NCBI GenBank assembly: GCA_020849725.1
Contig: JADLAZ010000138.1
Location: 1 to 8,509, forward strand
DNA from: Chloroflexota bacterium
GTDB taxonomy: Bacteria > Chloroflexota > Chloroflexia > Thermomicrobiales > JADLAZ01
Length of the DNA: 8,509 nucleotides
Reading direction: 5' to 3'
Shown: positions 1 through 5,436 of the stretch, in pieces
Layout of the letters: every line of letters starts with the position of its first letter
Numbering within the stretch: the stretch's first letter is position 1
The notes under the pieces: model-generated
What the model was told of the DNA's origin: nothing
Databases searched by the model: none
What the model saw: the letters and a program-made list of their open reading frames with translations, nothing else
Translations under genes and position numbers: made by a program

Positions 1-1256
1 GCGGTGAAATCGGTCGAGGTGCCATCGCGGCTGCTCTTGCTGAGCAGGTAGGAGCCGACGCCATAGATGTCGGCCGGCACGCCCTCTCGCTCGAAGGCGG
101 CGATGCGGGCCGGCGTGAAGCCGCCCGTCGCCACGATCTTGATCGCTCGGCACCAGGCCCGCGCCGGCGCCTGCCACGCTGGCGGCAGCGCCCAGCGCTC
201 AGCGGCGCTGTCGATGGCCGCCCGCAATGTGTGGATCAGCCGCGCGTTGACGCCGCGGTCGGCGGCGGGATCGTCGCTCGGCTCCAGGCTGATGTCGCGC
301 AGACTGGCGCTGGTGTCCGGCCGCACCGCGTAGAGGCGGTAGCGCTCGGCCTCGTCGATCTGGTCGGCATCGACCAGATCGCGGTAGCGGCCAAACAATC
401 GCTCCATCACCCGCAGCGTGTCGCCGACGCAATCGTTGTGGAAGTCGACCAGCGCGATGCGTGGCAGGCCAGGTGGGCGTAGCCGGGCGAACTGAAGCAT
501 CGTCTCGGCCGTGTCGCCCAGGAAGCAGGCGATGGCGGCGTGCGCCACCGTGCCAGCCGCCCGCCCGCCCCACCAGGCAGCCTGCTCCTCGGTCGAGACG
601 AGCATCCGGCTGTGGTTGCCGCTCTGCCGGTTGTAGGCGGCCACCGCCAGCGAGTAGGCGTAGCCGTGCAGCGCCTGCAGTTTGTAGTGGGTGAACCGCG
701 CCGGAAAGAACAGGATGTCCTTGCCCCGCGCCGCCGTCAGCACCTGATGGACATTCGTCGCTACCCGGCTGGCCTCGGCCAGCGCGCCCAGGATCGGCGT
801 CTCCAGCAGCGCGAAGTCCCGGTAGCGACCGCGCACGCGCAGCACCGGCGTCACCACCAGTGGGTCACCGCCGTGCGGCACCAGGGCGCCGTCGTGGACA
901 GCCTCGACCGTCAGACGATCGAAGGTGCTGACGAACGCACCCGCCGCGTCCACATAGCCGGCGCAGGCGCGCAAGATGGCGATCGCCTCATCGACACCGG
1001 CCACGACCGCGAATGGCTGGCGTCGGTGGAAGATCTGCATCTCCACCTCGATGTCGCCGACCGCGACCGCCTGCGCCAGGGCTGGGTCGGCCAGCGCCGG
1101 CGCATCGCCGCTGAAATGGTAATCTTCAGCCGCCAGCGCCGTCAGCATCTCGGCGATGTTGATGAAATACTGATCGGTGTACCAGCCACGCCGCATCCGC
1201 TCGACATCGAGCTGGAAGATCTCAAGTGGCAGCCGTTGCTCGTTGAAGATGCTCAT
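1..1256 (-). CDS. pncB: Nicotinate phosphoribosyltransferase (3' end cut by window edge)
   Basis: Cytoplasmic enzyme of NAD salvage. It joins nicotinate to PRPP, with ATP use, to give nicotinate mononucleotide. The frame is open from ATG at 1256-1254 to the left edge: 418 complete residues and no stop. Seen in order: an N-terminal RRGWYTDQYF block (about 22-31) resembling the family's YTDxY motif; LLETPILGALAEAS (150-163); GTVAHA (235-240), matching the GTxAH segment that carries the phosphorylatable histidine in known enzymes; LVDFHNDC (269-276); IVATGGFTP (374-382); and a phosphate-binding-type YGVGS (398-402). Members are usually somewhat longer than 418 residues, so a short C-terminal part is probably missing. 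The start has only a weak upstream GAGAA, but no better start is visible. It lies 152 bp downstream of pncA on the same strand, so it is probably in the nrtR-pncA operon. The family call is strong; the subgroup (B-type NAPRTase) is uncertain. Confidence 0.88.
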   Translation of the reverse strand, partial: MSIFNEQRLPLEIFQLDVERMRRGWYTDQYFINIAEMLTALAAEDYHFSGDAPALADPALAQAVAVGDIEVEMQIFHRRQPFAVVAGVDEAIAILRACAGYVDAAGAFVSTFDRLTVEAVHDGALVPHGGDPLVVTPVLRVRGRYRDFALLETPILGALAEASRVATNVHQVLTAARGKDILFFPARFTHYKLQALHGYAYSLAVAAYNRQSGNHSRMLVSTEEQAAWWGGRAAGTVAHAAIACFLGDTAETMLQFARLRPPGLPRIALVDFHNDCVGDTLRVMERLFGRYRDLVDADQIDEAERYRLYAVRPDTSASLRDISLEPSDDPAADRGVNARLIHTLRAAIDSAAERWALPPAWQAPARAWCRAIKIVATGGFTPARIAAFEREGVPADIYGVGSYLLSKSSRDGTSTDFT

Positions 1257-1263
1257 AGTTCTC

Positions 1264-1277
1264 GTTGCTAGTTGCTA
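1264..1277. repeat. Two tandem 7-bp units (GTTGCTA; TAGCAAC on the minus strand)
   Basis: Two perfect head-to-tail copies of GTTGCTA lie directly upstream of the pncB start, in its untranslated leader. This resembles the short tandem heptanucleotide repeats seen in many cyanobacterial and Chloroflexota intergenic regions. A second heptad array with another unit precedes the CoA-transferase gene. Confidence 0.6.
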
Positions 1278-1304
1278 GTGGGTCAGGAGAACAATCGCCG
1301 GTGA

Positions 1305-1329
1305 GTAGGGGCCGTCCTTGTGGCTGCCC
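1305..1329. repeat. Imperfect hairpin beginning GTAGGGGC
   Basis: The segment starts GTAGGGGC and folds into an imperfect stem: 1309-1312 with 1326-1329, one mismatch, then 1314-1316 with 1322-1324 including one G-U pair, around a short CTTGT loop. It shares its first eight bases with the perfect palindrome about 30 bp away. Both look like members of one interspersed GTAGGGGC-type repeat family placed in the pncA-pncB spacer. The genome-wide copy number cannot be seen here. Confidence 0.5.
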
Positions 1330-1337
1330 GGTGGTCA

Positions 1338-1365
1338 GTAGGGGCGCTTCGCGAAGCGCCCCTAC
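1338..1365. repeat. Perfect 28-bp palindrome
   Basis: Two 14-bp arms, GTAGGGGCGCTTCG and its exact reverse complement, meet without a spacer. In RNA this gives a strong hairpin with a few unpaired bases at the TTCGCGAA centre. It sits in the pncA-pncB spacer. Ten bases of the arm (GCGCCCCTAC) recur at 2775-2784, where on the minus strand they supply the ribosome-binding site of nrtR. No T-run follows on either strand, so it is more likely a repeat element or an RNA-stabilising or attenuating hairpin than a standard terminator. Confidence 0.75.
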
Positions 1366-1383
1366 ACCAGCCGCTATCAACGA

Positions 1384-1406
1384 GGCGCTCGCCAGCGCCC
1401 GGCGCT
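1384..1406. other. Overlapping, mutually exclusive inverted repeats after pncA
   Basis: AGCGCC at 1394-1399 can pair with GGCGCT at 1384-1389 (loop CGCC) or form a palindrome with GGCGCT at 1401-1406 (one central base). The element lies immediately downstream of the pncA stop on the minus strand. No U-tract follows, so I do not call it a terminator. It adds to the other hairpins in the 1257-1408 spacer. Confidence 0.4.
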
Positions 1407-1408
1407 CC

Positions 1409-1999
1409 TTACGTGTCCAGCACCGCGCCGGCCGCCGCCATCTCGGCCAGGGCCCGCGCCGAATCGCCCGGTTGGACCTCGACACCGCGAATCGCGTCCC
1501 GAATGACCGTGACGGTCAGGCCGGCGGCGCGAGCATCCAGCACCGAGGCGCGCACGCAGTAGTCGGTCGCCAGCCCGCCAACGTAGAGGCGCCGCACGCC
1601 GTCGCGGCGCAGTCGGTCCATGAGCGTGTTGCCCTGGTCGTCGATCGCCTCGAAGGCCGAGTAGCCGCCCGACTCGGCCGGATCCATTCCCTTCGACAGC
1701 ACGGCTACGCCGGCCGGCACATCCAGCGCCGGGTGAAAAGTCGCACCGGGCGTGCCTTGCACGCAGTGCGGCGGCCACGTCCCGCCGCCAGCAACGAAGT
1801 GCGCCGAGGCGGCCGGGTGCCAGTCGCGCGAGGCGTAGACTGGCCGGCCAGCGGCCAGAAAGGCCCGCGTCCAGGCGTTCAGCACCGGCACGACCCGATC
1901 GCCCTCGGCGACAGCCAGCGCGCCGCCGGGGCAGAAGTCCACCTGCACGTCGACCAGCAGCAGGCCACTGCCCGGCGGGGTCTGCGGGATGCTCATCAT
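1409..1999 (-). CDS. pncA: Nicotinamidase
   Basis: Cytoplasmic isochorismatase-fold amidohydrolase of 196 residues that deaminates nicotinamide to nicotinate, feeding PncB. The catalytic triad is complete: Asp17 in LLLVDVQVDF, Lys103 in LSKGMDP, and Cys148 in LATDYCV. The metal ligands Asp59 and His61 (SRDWHP) and His78 (PPHCVQGT) are present. GGLATDYCV with a preceding cis-peptide-type segment is typical of the family. The ATG at 1999-1997 overlaps the nrtR stop (ATGA), so translation is probably coupled. A second ATG follows at once (1996-1994), and either could be used with the strong purine-rich GGAAGGAAGG just upstream, inside the end of nrtR. Isochorismatase itself is less likely, given the full nicotinamidase motif set and the neighbours. 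Confidence 0.94.
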   Translation of the reverse strand: MMSIPQTPPGSGLLLVDVQVDFCPGGALAVAEGDRVVPVLNAWTRAFLAAGRPVYASRDWHPAASAHFVAGGGTWPPHCVQGTPGATFHPALDVPAGVAVLSKGMDPAESGGYSAFEAIDDQGNTLMDRLRRDGVRRLYVGGLATDYCVRASVLDARAAGLTVTVIRDAIRGVEVQPGDSARALAEMAAAGAVLDT

Positions 2000-2769
2000 C
2001 CACCTTCCTTCCTTACCACGGCTGTGGCGGCGTCAGTTGGCGTTTCGCTCGCTCCCGGCGCTCGTTGGCCGAAGCCCGCCACCCCATCCGGCGAGTGGCG
2101 GACGAAGCTGTACAGCATCGCCGGCCGGTGGGCCTGTCCGGCCTGCTGCCGGCCGGTCTCGACCAGGAGCCCGCTGCCCAGCACCTTGCGATTGAAGTTG
2201 CGCTTGTCGATCGGCTCGTCCAGCACTGCCTCGTAGACCTGGCGCAAGTGCGTCAGAGTGAAGCGGTCCGGCAGGAACTGGAAGGCCATGTCGGTGTACT
2301 CGATCTTGTTGCGCAGCCGGGCGCGGGCGTAGGCGAGGATGTGGCCGTGATCGAAGGCCAGCGGCGGCGGCGCATCGGCCGGGAACCAGGCAACACTGGC
2401 CCGGTCACTCGCCGCCGGCACATGGACCTGATCGGCGCGCACGAGCGCGTAGTAGGCGACGGTGATAACCCGTCCGCGCGGGTCGCGCCCCGGCTCACCG
2501 AAGGTGTAGAGTTGCTCCAGGTAGATCCCCTCGGCGGCAGCCCGGTCGTGGATGACCTGCTGGGCGGCCGCCTCCAGGCTCTCGCCGGCCTCGATCAAAC
2601 GGCCGGGCAGCGACCAGCAACCGGCGAACGGCGGCCGGTCGCGCCGCACGAGCAGCGCCTGCAACCCCGGCTGCCCGGCCCGCGCCCGCCCAGCCAGCGT
2701 GAATAGCACGACATCGACCGACACGCGCGGCCGCTCGTCCTGTGCCTGGTCAGTTGGCTCGTCGCGCAT
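1996..2769 (-). CDS. nrtR: NrtR-type Nudix/winged-helix transcriptional regulator of NAD metabolism
   Basis: A 257-residue, probably DNA-binding cytoplasmic regulator. Residues about 15-145 form a Nudix-like domain (VDVVLFTL, CWSLPGRLIEAGESLEAAA). Residues about 155-225 form a C-terminal winged-helix region with the family-typical block FTLTHLRQVYEAVL followed by EPIDKRNFNRKVL (170-197). In known NrtR proteins the Nudix domain binds ADP-ribose or related ligands and changes operator binding. The Nudix box is degenerate: only Glu63 of the key acids is kept, with Gln71-Val72 in place of Arg-Glu and Asp75-Arg76 in place of Glu-Glu. Hydrolase activity is therefore unlikely, as expected for a sensor. 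The C-terminal 30 residues look disordered. The start ATG (2769-2767) has AGGGG eight bases upstream. It is first in the operon and overlaps pncA by four bases, which supports autoregulation and control of pncA-pncB. A hydrolase that has lost activity without gaining a regulatory role is the alternative. Confidence 0.88.
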   Translation of the reverse strand: MRDEPTDQAQDERPRVSVDVVLFTLAGRARAGQPGLQALLVRRDRPPFAGCWSLPGRLIEAGESLEAAAQQVIHDRAAAEGIYLEQLYTFGEPGRDPRGRVITVAYYALVRADQVHVPAASDRASVAWFPADAPPPLAFDHGHILAYARARLRNKIEYTDMAFQFLPDRFTLTHLRQVYEAVLDEPIDKRNFNRKVLGSGLLVETGRQQAGQAHRPAMLYSFVRHSPDGVAGFGQRAPGASETPTDAATAVVRKEGG

Positions 2770-2811
2770 GACCGGCGCCCCTACCCGCCTGACCCACCCC
2801 AGCCGGTTCGT

Positions 2812-2822
2812 GTCATGATGAC
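2812..2822. promoter_or_regulatory. Candidate operator palindrome GTCATGATGAC
   Basis: A perfect 11-bp palindrome (GTCAT, one base, ATGAC) covers the transcription start expected from the nrtR promoter at 2827-2855. Binding there would block initiation, so it is a candidate autoregulatory site for NrtR. The match to any published NrtR operator was not established. Confidence 0.4.
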
Positions 2823-2826
2823 GTGA

Positions 2827-2855
2827 AGGGTACGCGGGCCGGGCACAGCTGTCAA
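2827..2855 (-). promoter_or_regulatory. Sigma-70-type promoter for nrtR-pncA-pncB
   Basis: Read on the minus strand, a perfect -35 TTGACA (2855-2850) is followed by a 17-bp spacer and a -10 TACCCT (2832-2827), which matches the TAnnnT core. The predicted start is near 2820, giving a leader of about 50 nt before the nrtR ATG. The spacing and -35 are ideal; the -10 is moderate, which suits a regulated promoter. Confidence 0.62.
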
Positions 2856-2859
2856 GCTG
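2846..2859. promoter_or_regulatory. Inverted repeat CAGCT-GTCA-AGCTG over the -35 box
   Basis: Perfect 5-bp arms separated by four bases cover the TTGACA of the nrtR promoter. It could be a second operator half or a site for another regulator. Its position supports regulation, but chance is possible with arms this short. Confidence 0.3.
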
Positions 2860-2904
2860 AGTGGTGGGCTATCGATGGGTCGCGCCGGTCATCCCCGCCT
2901 ACTG

Positions 2905-2922
2905 CGTCCACTCCGTCCACTC
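2905..2922. repeat. Two tandem 9-bp units (CGTCCACTC)
   Basis: Two perfect copies of CGTCCACTC follow CCGCCTACTG (2895-2904) and precede a partial third copy (GTCC). A related pair of 9-bp units next to the same CCGCCTACTG decamer lies before glgA at 6767-6793. The rest of the 2856-3060 stretch shows no gene. Confidence 0.5.
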
Positions 2923-2986
2923 GTCCCCCCGACGCAAGCGAGGTCCAGGCGCCGGTGAGCGCCGCCCCCTGCTGGCCAGGCAGCCG

Positions 2987-3015
2987 TTGTCAACTGCCCT
3001 GCTTCATATGATGAT
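2987..3015 (+). promoter_or_regulatory. Weak candidate promoter for the CoA-transferase gene
   Basis: TTGTCA (2987-2992, five of six to the -35 consensus) is 17 bp from GATGAT (3010-3015, four of six to the -10). The -35 lies in a GTTGTCAAC palindrome (2986-2994) that could be an operator. A better -10 match, TATGAT at 3007-3012, has only 14 bp to the same -35. The region is divergent from nrtR, so some promoter must lie here, but the exact site is uncertain. Confidence 0.3.
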
Positions 3016-3060
3016 GCTCTGACTGGGCGTGGTCATCCGCCCGGAACCCAGGACTCACCC

Positions 3061-3088
3061 CCCAGCACCCAGCACCCAGCACCCAGGA
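3061..3088. repeat. Tandem heptad array (CCCAGCA x3 plus a variant)
   Basis: Three perfect CCCAGCA units in a row are followed by CCCAGGA, whose end merges into the AGGAGG ribosome-binding site (3085-3090) of the CoA-transferase gene. Period 7 is clear. It resembles the short tandemly repeated heptanucleotides described in cyanobacteria, though the organism here looks like Chloroflexota. Confidence 0.7.
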
Positions 3089-3094
3089 GGCACC

Positions 3095-4282
3095 ATGACC
3101 CAACCCCTCGACGGCGTGCGCGTCCTCGACCTGACGCGGGCGATGACCGGCCCGTTCTGCACGCTGATGCTCGGCGACATGGGCGCCGACATCGTCAAGG
3201 TCGAGCTGCCCGGCAAGGGCGATGAGGCCCGCGGCTGGGGGCCGCCGTTCGTCGCCGGCGAGAGCAGCTACTTCATGAGCGTCAACCGCAACAAGCGCAG
3301 CCTGACCCTCAATCTGCGCGGCGACGAGGGCCGCGCCGTCGCCTGGCGCCTCATCGAGTGGGCCGATGTGCTGGTCGAGAACTTCAGCCCCGGCGCGATG
3401 GACCGGCTCGGCCTCGGCCCCGAGGCGGTGCGCGCCCGCAACCCACGCCTCATCTATTGCTCGATCACTGGCTTCGGCCAGACCGGCCCCGGCCGCGACA
3501 AGACCGCCTACGACCTGATCGTCCAGGGCATGAGCGGCCTGATGAGCATCACCGGCGATGAGGCCGGTCCGCCGACGAAGATGGGCGTGCCGATCGCCGA
3601 TATCACCGCCGGCATGTTCGCCGCCTACGCCGTCGTCAGCGCCCTCTACCAGCGCGAGCGCACCGGCCAGGGCCAGCGCATCGACACCTCGATGCTCGGC
3701 GCGGAGGTGGCGCTGTTGACCTACTTCGCCGGCACCTACTTCGCCACCGGCCAGCCACCGCACCGCGAGGGCAACAAGCACGCGATCATCACCCCCTACG
3801 CGACCTACCCCACCCGCGACGGCTACGTCAACGTCGCCGTCGGCAACGATGGCCTCTGGCAGCGCTTCTGCGCCGCGCTCGACCTGACCGCGCTGGCCGA
3901 CGACGAGCGCTTTCGCACCAACCGCGACCGCCGCGCCAACCGCCCGGCGCTGGAAGCGATCATCGAAGCGCGCTTCGCGACGATGGACACGGCCACGATC
4001 GTGACGGCGCTGGAGGCGGTCGGCGTGCCGTGCGGTCCCATCTACGACCTGGCCCAGGTCTTCGCCGACCCGCAGACGCAGCACCTGGCGCTGGAGCAGC
4101 GCGTGCAACACCCGACCGCCGGCGAGATCGGTCAGACCGGCTTCCCCTACCGCCTCCATAGCGGCGCCTGCACGATCCGGCGGCCCCCACCGACGCTCGG
4201 CCAGCACACCGACGAGGTGCTGGCCGAGCTCGGCTACGACGCCGCCGCCATCGCCGGCTTGCGCGCCGCCGGCGCGCTGTAG
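3095..4282 (+). CDS. Class III CoA-transferase (CaiB/BaiF family)
   Basis: A 395-residue soluble enzyme that moves CoA between carboxylic acids; known members act on formate/oxalate, carnitine, succinate, mesaconate or benzylsuccinate. Family marks in order: GVRVLDLTRAMTGPFCTLMLGDMGADIVKVE split over 7-37; NKRSLTLNL (67-74); ENFSPGAMDRLGLG (95-108); YCSITGFGQTGP (121-132); YDLIVQGMSG (139-148); IADITAG (167-173), whose Asp169 aligns with the catalytic aspartate; GVPCGPIYD (310-318); and a closing LGQHTDEVLAELGY (368-381). Length is normal. The frame opens further upstream, but the ATG at 3095 is chosen because AGGAGG (3085-3090) stands just before it and the family pattern begins here. It stands alone, divergent from the NAD genes, with no acyl-CoA neighbours, so the substrate cannot be deduced. 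Racemase members of the same fold are a less likely alternative. Confidence 0.92.
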   Translation: MTQPLDGVRVLDLTRAMTGPFCTLMLGDMGADIVKVELPGKGDEARGWGPPFVAGESSYFMSVNRNKRSLTLNLRGDEGRAVAWRLIEWADVLVENFSPGAMDRLGLGPEAVRARNPRLIYCSITGFGQTGPGRDKTAYDLIVQGMSGLMSITGDEAGPPTKMGVPIADITAGMFAAYAVVSALYQRERTGQGQRIDTSMLGAEVALLTYFAGTYFATGQPPHREGNKHAIITPYATYPTRDGYVNVAVGNDGLWQRFCAALDLTALADDERFRTNRDRRANRPALEAIIEARFATMDTATIVTALEAVGVPCGPIYDLAQVFADPQTQHLALEQRVQHPTAGEIGQTGFPYRLHSGACTIRRPPPTLGQHTDEVLAELGYDAAAIAGLRAAGAL

Positions 4283-4336
4283 CCCCGGCCACCCCCGGCC
4301 ACCGGAACACGCTCAGTGTCGCGCCGCGACACCACC

Positions 4337-4468
4337 ATGGCGGGACTGATGGAGATTGCCCTGCTGCTCTGGCCGCTGGTTCTGATGCTGCTTCTTGGTC
4401 TATGCACGGTCATCACCGAGCGCGTCGCGGGCTGGCTGGTCGGCCGCCGCTGGTGGCGCGGAAACTGA
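4337..4468 (+). CDS. Possible 43-residue single-span membrane protein
   Basis: This frame of ATG, 43 codons and TGA begins 54 bp after the CoA-transferase stop. It encodes about 20 hydrophobic residues (EIALLLWPLVLMLLLGLCTV, 6-25), then TERVAGWLVGRRWWRGN, a basic and tryptophan-rich tail. The positive-inside rule places the tail in the cytoplasm. About four fifths of the codons end in G or C, as in the neighbours. The start is unsure: a GTG at 4316 and an ATG at 4349 are in frame, and only GGGA before the latter resembles a ribosome-binding site. No family is recognised. It may be translated with the CoA-transferase gene or be a chance frame. Confidence 0.4.
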   Translation: MAGLMEIALLLWPLVLMLLLGLCTVITERVAGWLVGRRWWRGN

Positions 4469-4476
4469 CCCGGCCA

Positions 4477-4499
4477 GGCCGATCAGCAGATAATCGGCC
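4477..4499. other. Stem-loop after the small frame (GGCCGAT ... ATCGGCC)
   Basis: Perfect 7-bp arms enclose a nine-base loop, eight bases after the small frame's stop and before the promoter at 4547. Its position fits a transcription end between two units. No T-run follows, so it is at most a factor-dependent or weak terminator. Confidence 0.35.
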
Positions 4500-4546
4500 A
4501 GGCGACTCGCTGGTAACGTCCAGATGATCGGTGACGGGCAGCATCC

Positions 4547-4555
4547 TGCTATAAT
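4547..4555 (+). promoter_or_regulatory. Extended -10 promoter TGCTATAAT
   Basis: A perfect TATAAT (4550-4555) is preceded by TG one base away, giving a full extended -10 element in otherwise GC-rich DNA. No good -35 lies 16-18 bp upstream, which extended -10 promoters can do without; GTGACG at 4531-4536 is too close. The predicted start near 4562 gives a leader of about 56 nt before the TTG start at 4618. It probably drives the Rieske-glgC-glgA genes. Confidence 0.72.
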
Positions 4556-4562
4556 CGCGCCC

Positions 4563-4603
4563 GGACGCGTGGCGTCCCGCGGGTCACCATGGATCGTCCA
4601 CGG
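4563..4603 (+). promoter_or_regulatory. Two stem-loops in the 5' leader of the Rieske gene
   Basis: GGACGC-GTG-GCGTCC (4563-4577) is a perfect hairpin placed at the predicted 5' end of the transcript. CCATGGA-TCG-TCCACGG (4587-4603, one mismatch) follows and ends just before the AAGGGAG ribosome-binding site. The first could protect the mRNA 5' end; the second could influence ribosome access. Confidence 0.4.
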
Positions 4604-4617
4604 CAAGGGAGCATTGC

Positions 4618-5385
4618 TTGGTCAGCACCGCGCTCGGCGACCGGCTCCGCGCTAGCCGCGCCGGCTTCATCATCGCCCACCTGCCCACTGGCCTCTGGCT
4701 GCTCAGCAGCCTGGCCGATCTGCTGGCCGTCGCCACCGGCCGCCGCGCGCTCGTCCGGCTGGCCTGGCTCGCGCAGCTTGCCGGCGTCGCCGGCGCCGTT
4801 GGGCTGCATCTCGTCCGGCCCGCGCGTCCCACCGACCCGACCCTGCCGCTCGGGCAGCAGGATCTGGTTCACCTGCACGATTGGCTGAACGATGCCCTGC
4901 CAGTCGTCTTCGCCCTCAGCGTCGGGCGGCGCAGCGGGCCGGCCCTGGGTCAGCGCCGGCCGCCGGCCATCGCCGTGCTGCTGACGCTGCTCGGCGTCGC
5001 CGGCCTGTTCCTATCGCGCGAGTTCGCCAGGCGCCGCGCCGACGCCGAGCCAGCCGCCGGCAGCGCCGGCGCGAGCGACGACTTCGTGCCCGTCGCAATG
5101 CTGGCCGCCATCGCGCCAGGTACGATGACGATGGTCGAGGTCGACAATCACACCATCGCCCTGGCCAACGTCGACGGTGAGATCTGCGCCTTCAGCAACG
5201 TCTGCTCCCACCGCAACGGTCCCCTGGCCGAGGGCACGCTCGACGGCGGTCGGGTGACCTGCCCCTGGCATCACGGCGTGTTCGACGTGCGCACCGGTGC
5301 GGTCATCGCCGGCCCCCCGCGCACGGGCGTGCCCACCTACGCGGTTCGCGTCGACGGCGACCAGATCCTGGTTCAGCGCCCCTGA
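4618..5385 (+). CDS. Membrane protein with DUF2231-like N-terminus and C-terminal Rieske [2Fe-2S] domain
   Basis: A 255-residue predicted membrane-bound electron-transfer protein. Four hydrophobic segments (about 15-38, 44-66, 84-102 and 116-134) resemble the DUF2231 type, with histidines His21, His64, His85 and His87 near helix ends. An Ala/Gly-rich linker (about 140-153) leads to a Rieske domain (155-255). The cluster ligands are Cys196 and His198 (CSHRNG) and Cys215 and His218 (CPWHHG). The extra disulfide cysteines of cytochrome bc1 Rieske proteins are absent, so it is of the ferredoxin type. With four spans, the Rieske domain lies on the same side as the basic N-terminus, probably the cytoplasm. 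The start is TTG at 4618 with AAGGGAG six bases before it; the ATG at 4589 is out of frame. glgC follows after 51 bp. The electron partner is unknown. Confidence 0.85.
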   Translation: MVSTALGDRLRASRAGFIIAHLPTGLWLLSSLADLLAVATGRRALVRLAWLAQLAGVAGAVGLHLVRPARPTDPTLPLGQQDLVHLHDWLNDALPVVFALSVGRRSGPALGQRRPPAIAVLLTLLGVAGLFLSREFARRRADAEPAAGSAGASDDFVPVAMLAAIAPGTMTMVEVDNHTIALANVDGEICAFSNVCSHRNGPLAEGTLDGGRVTCPWHHGVFDVRTGAVIAGPPRTGVPTYAVRVDGDQILVQRP

Positions 5386-5436
5386 GACCCAGGCCCGGTT
5401 CTCTCTGGCGGTTCCCTGGCAGAAGGAAGGCGTCCG

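Noticed and set aside
1338..1365. 28-bp palindrome considered as an intrinsic terminator
   Set aside because: No T-run follows on either strand, and a same-strand gene of the same pathway lies downstream.
1377..2003. 208-residue minus-strand frame overlapping pncA in another phase
   Set aside because: It is a frame shadow of pncA, Arg/Gly/Ala-rich and without motifs.
1265..2236. 323-residue plus-strand frame across pncA and nrtR
   Set aside because: The minus strand carries full nicotinamidase and NrtR motifs. This frame is Arg/Ala/Pro-rich and includes the palindromic repeat, so it is not a gene.
3007..3012. TATGAT as the -10 of the CoA-transferase promoter
   Set aside because: It is a good hexamer, but the only good -35 (TTGTCA) is 14 bp away and there is no extended TGn. 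It is kept only as a note in the weak promoter entry.
3061..3088. Heptad array considered as a CRISPR or phage-type direct repeat array
   Set aside because: The units are 7 bp with no spacers. It is a simple tandem repeat.
2990..4207. 405-residue minus-strand frame opposite the CoA-transferase gene
   Set aside because: The plus strand has a complete CaiB/BaiF motif set. The antisense protein is Ala/Gly/Val/Asp-rich with no domain, a usual artefact of GC-rich codon bias.
4589..4888. ATG at 4589 as the start of a 99-residue protein or as the Rieske start
   Set aside because: It is out of frame with the Rieske gene and its product is Ser/Pro/Arg-rich noise. TTG 4618 has AAGGGAG at the right distance.
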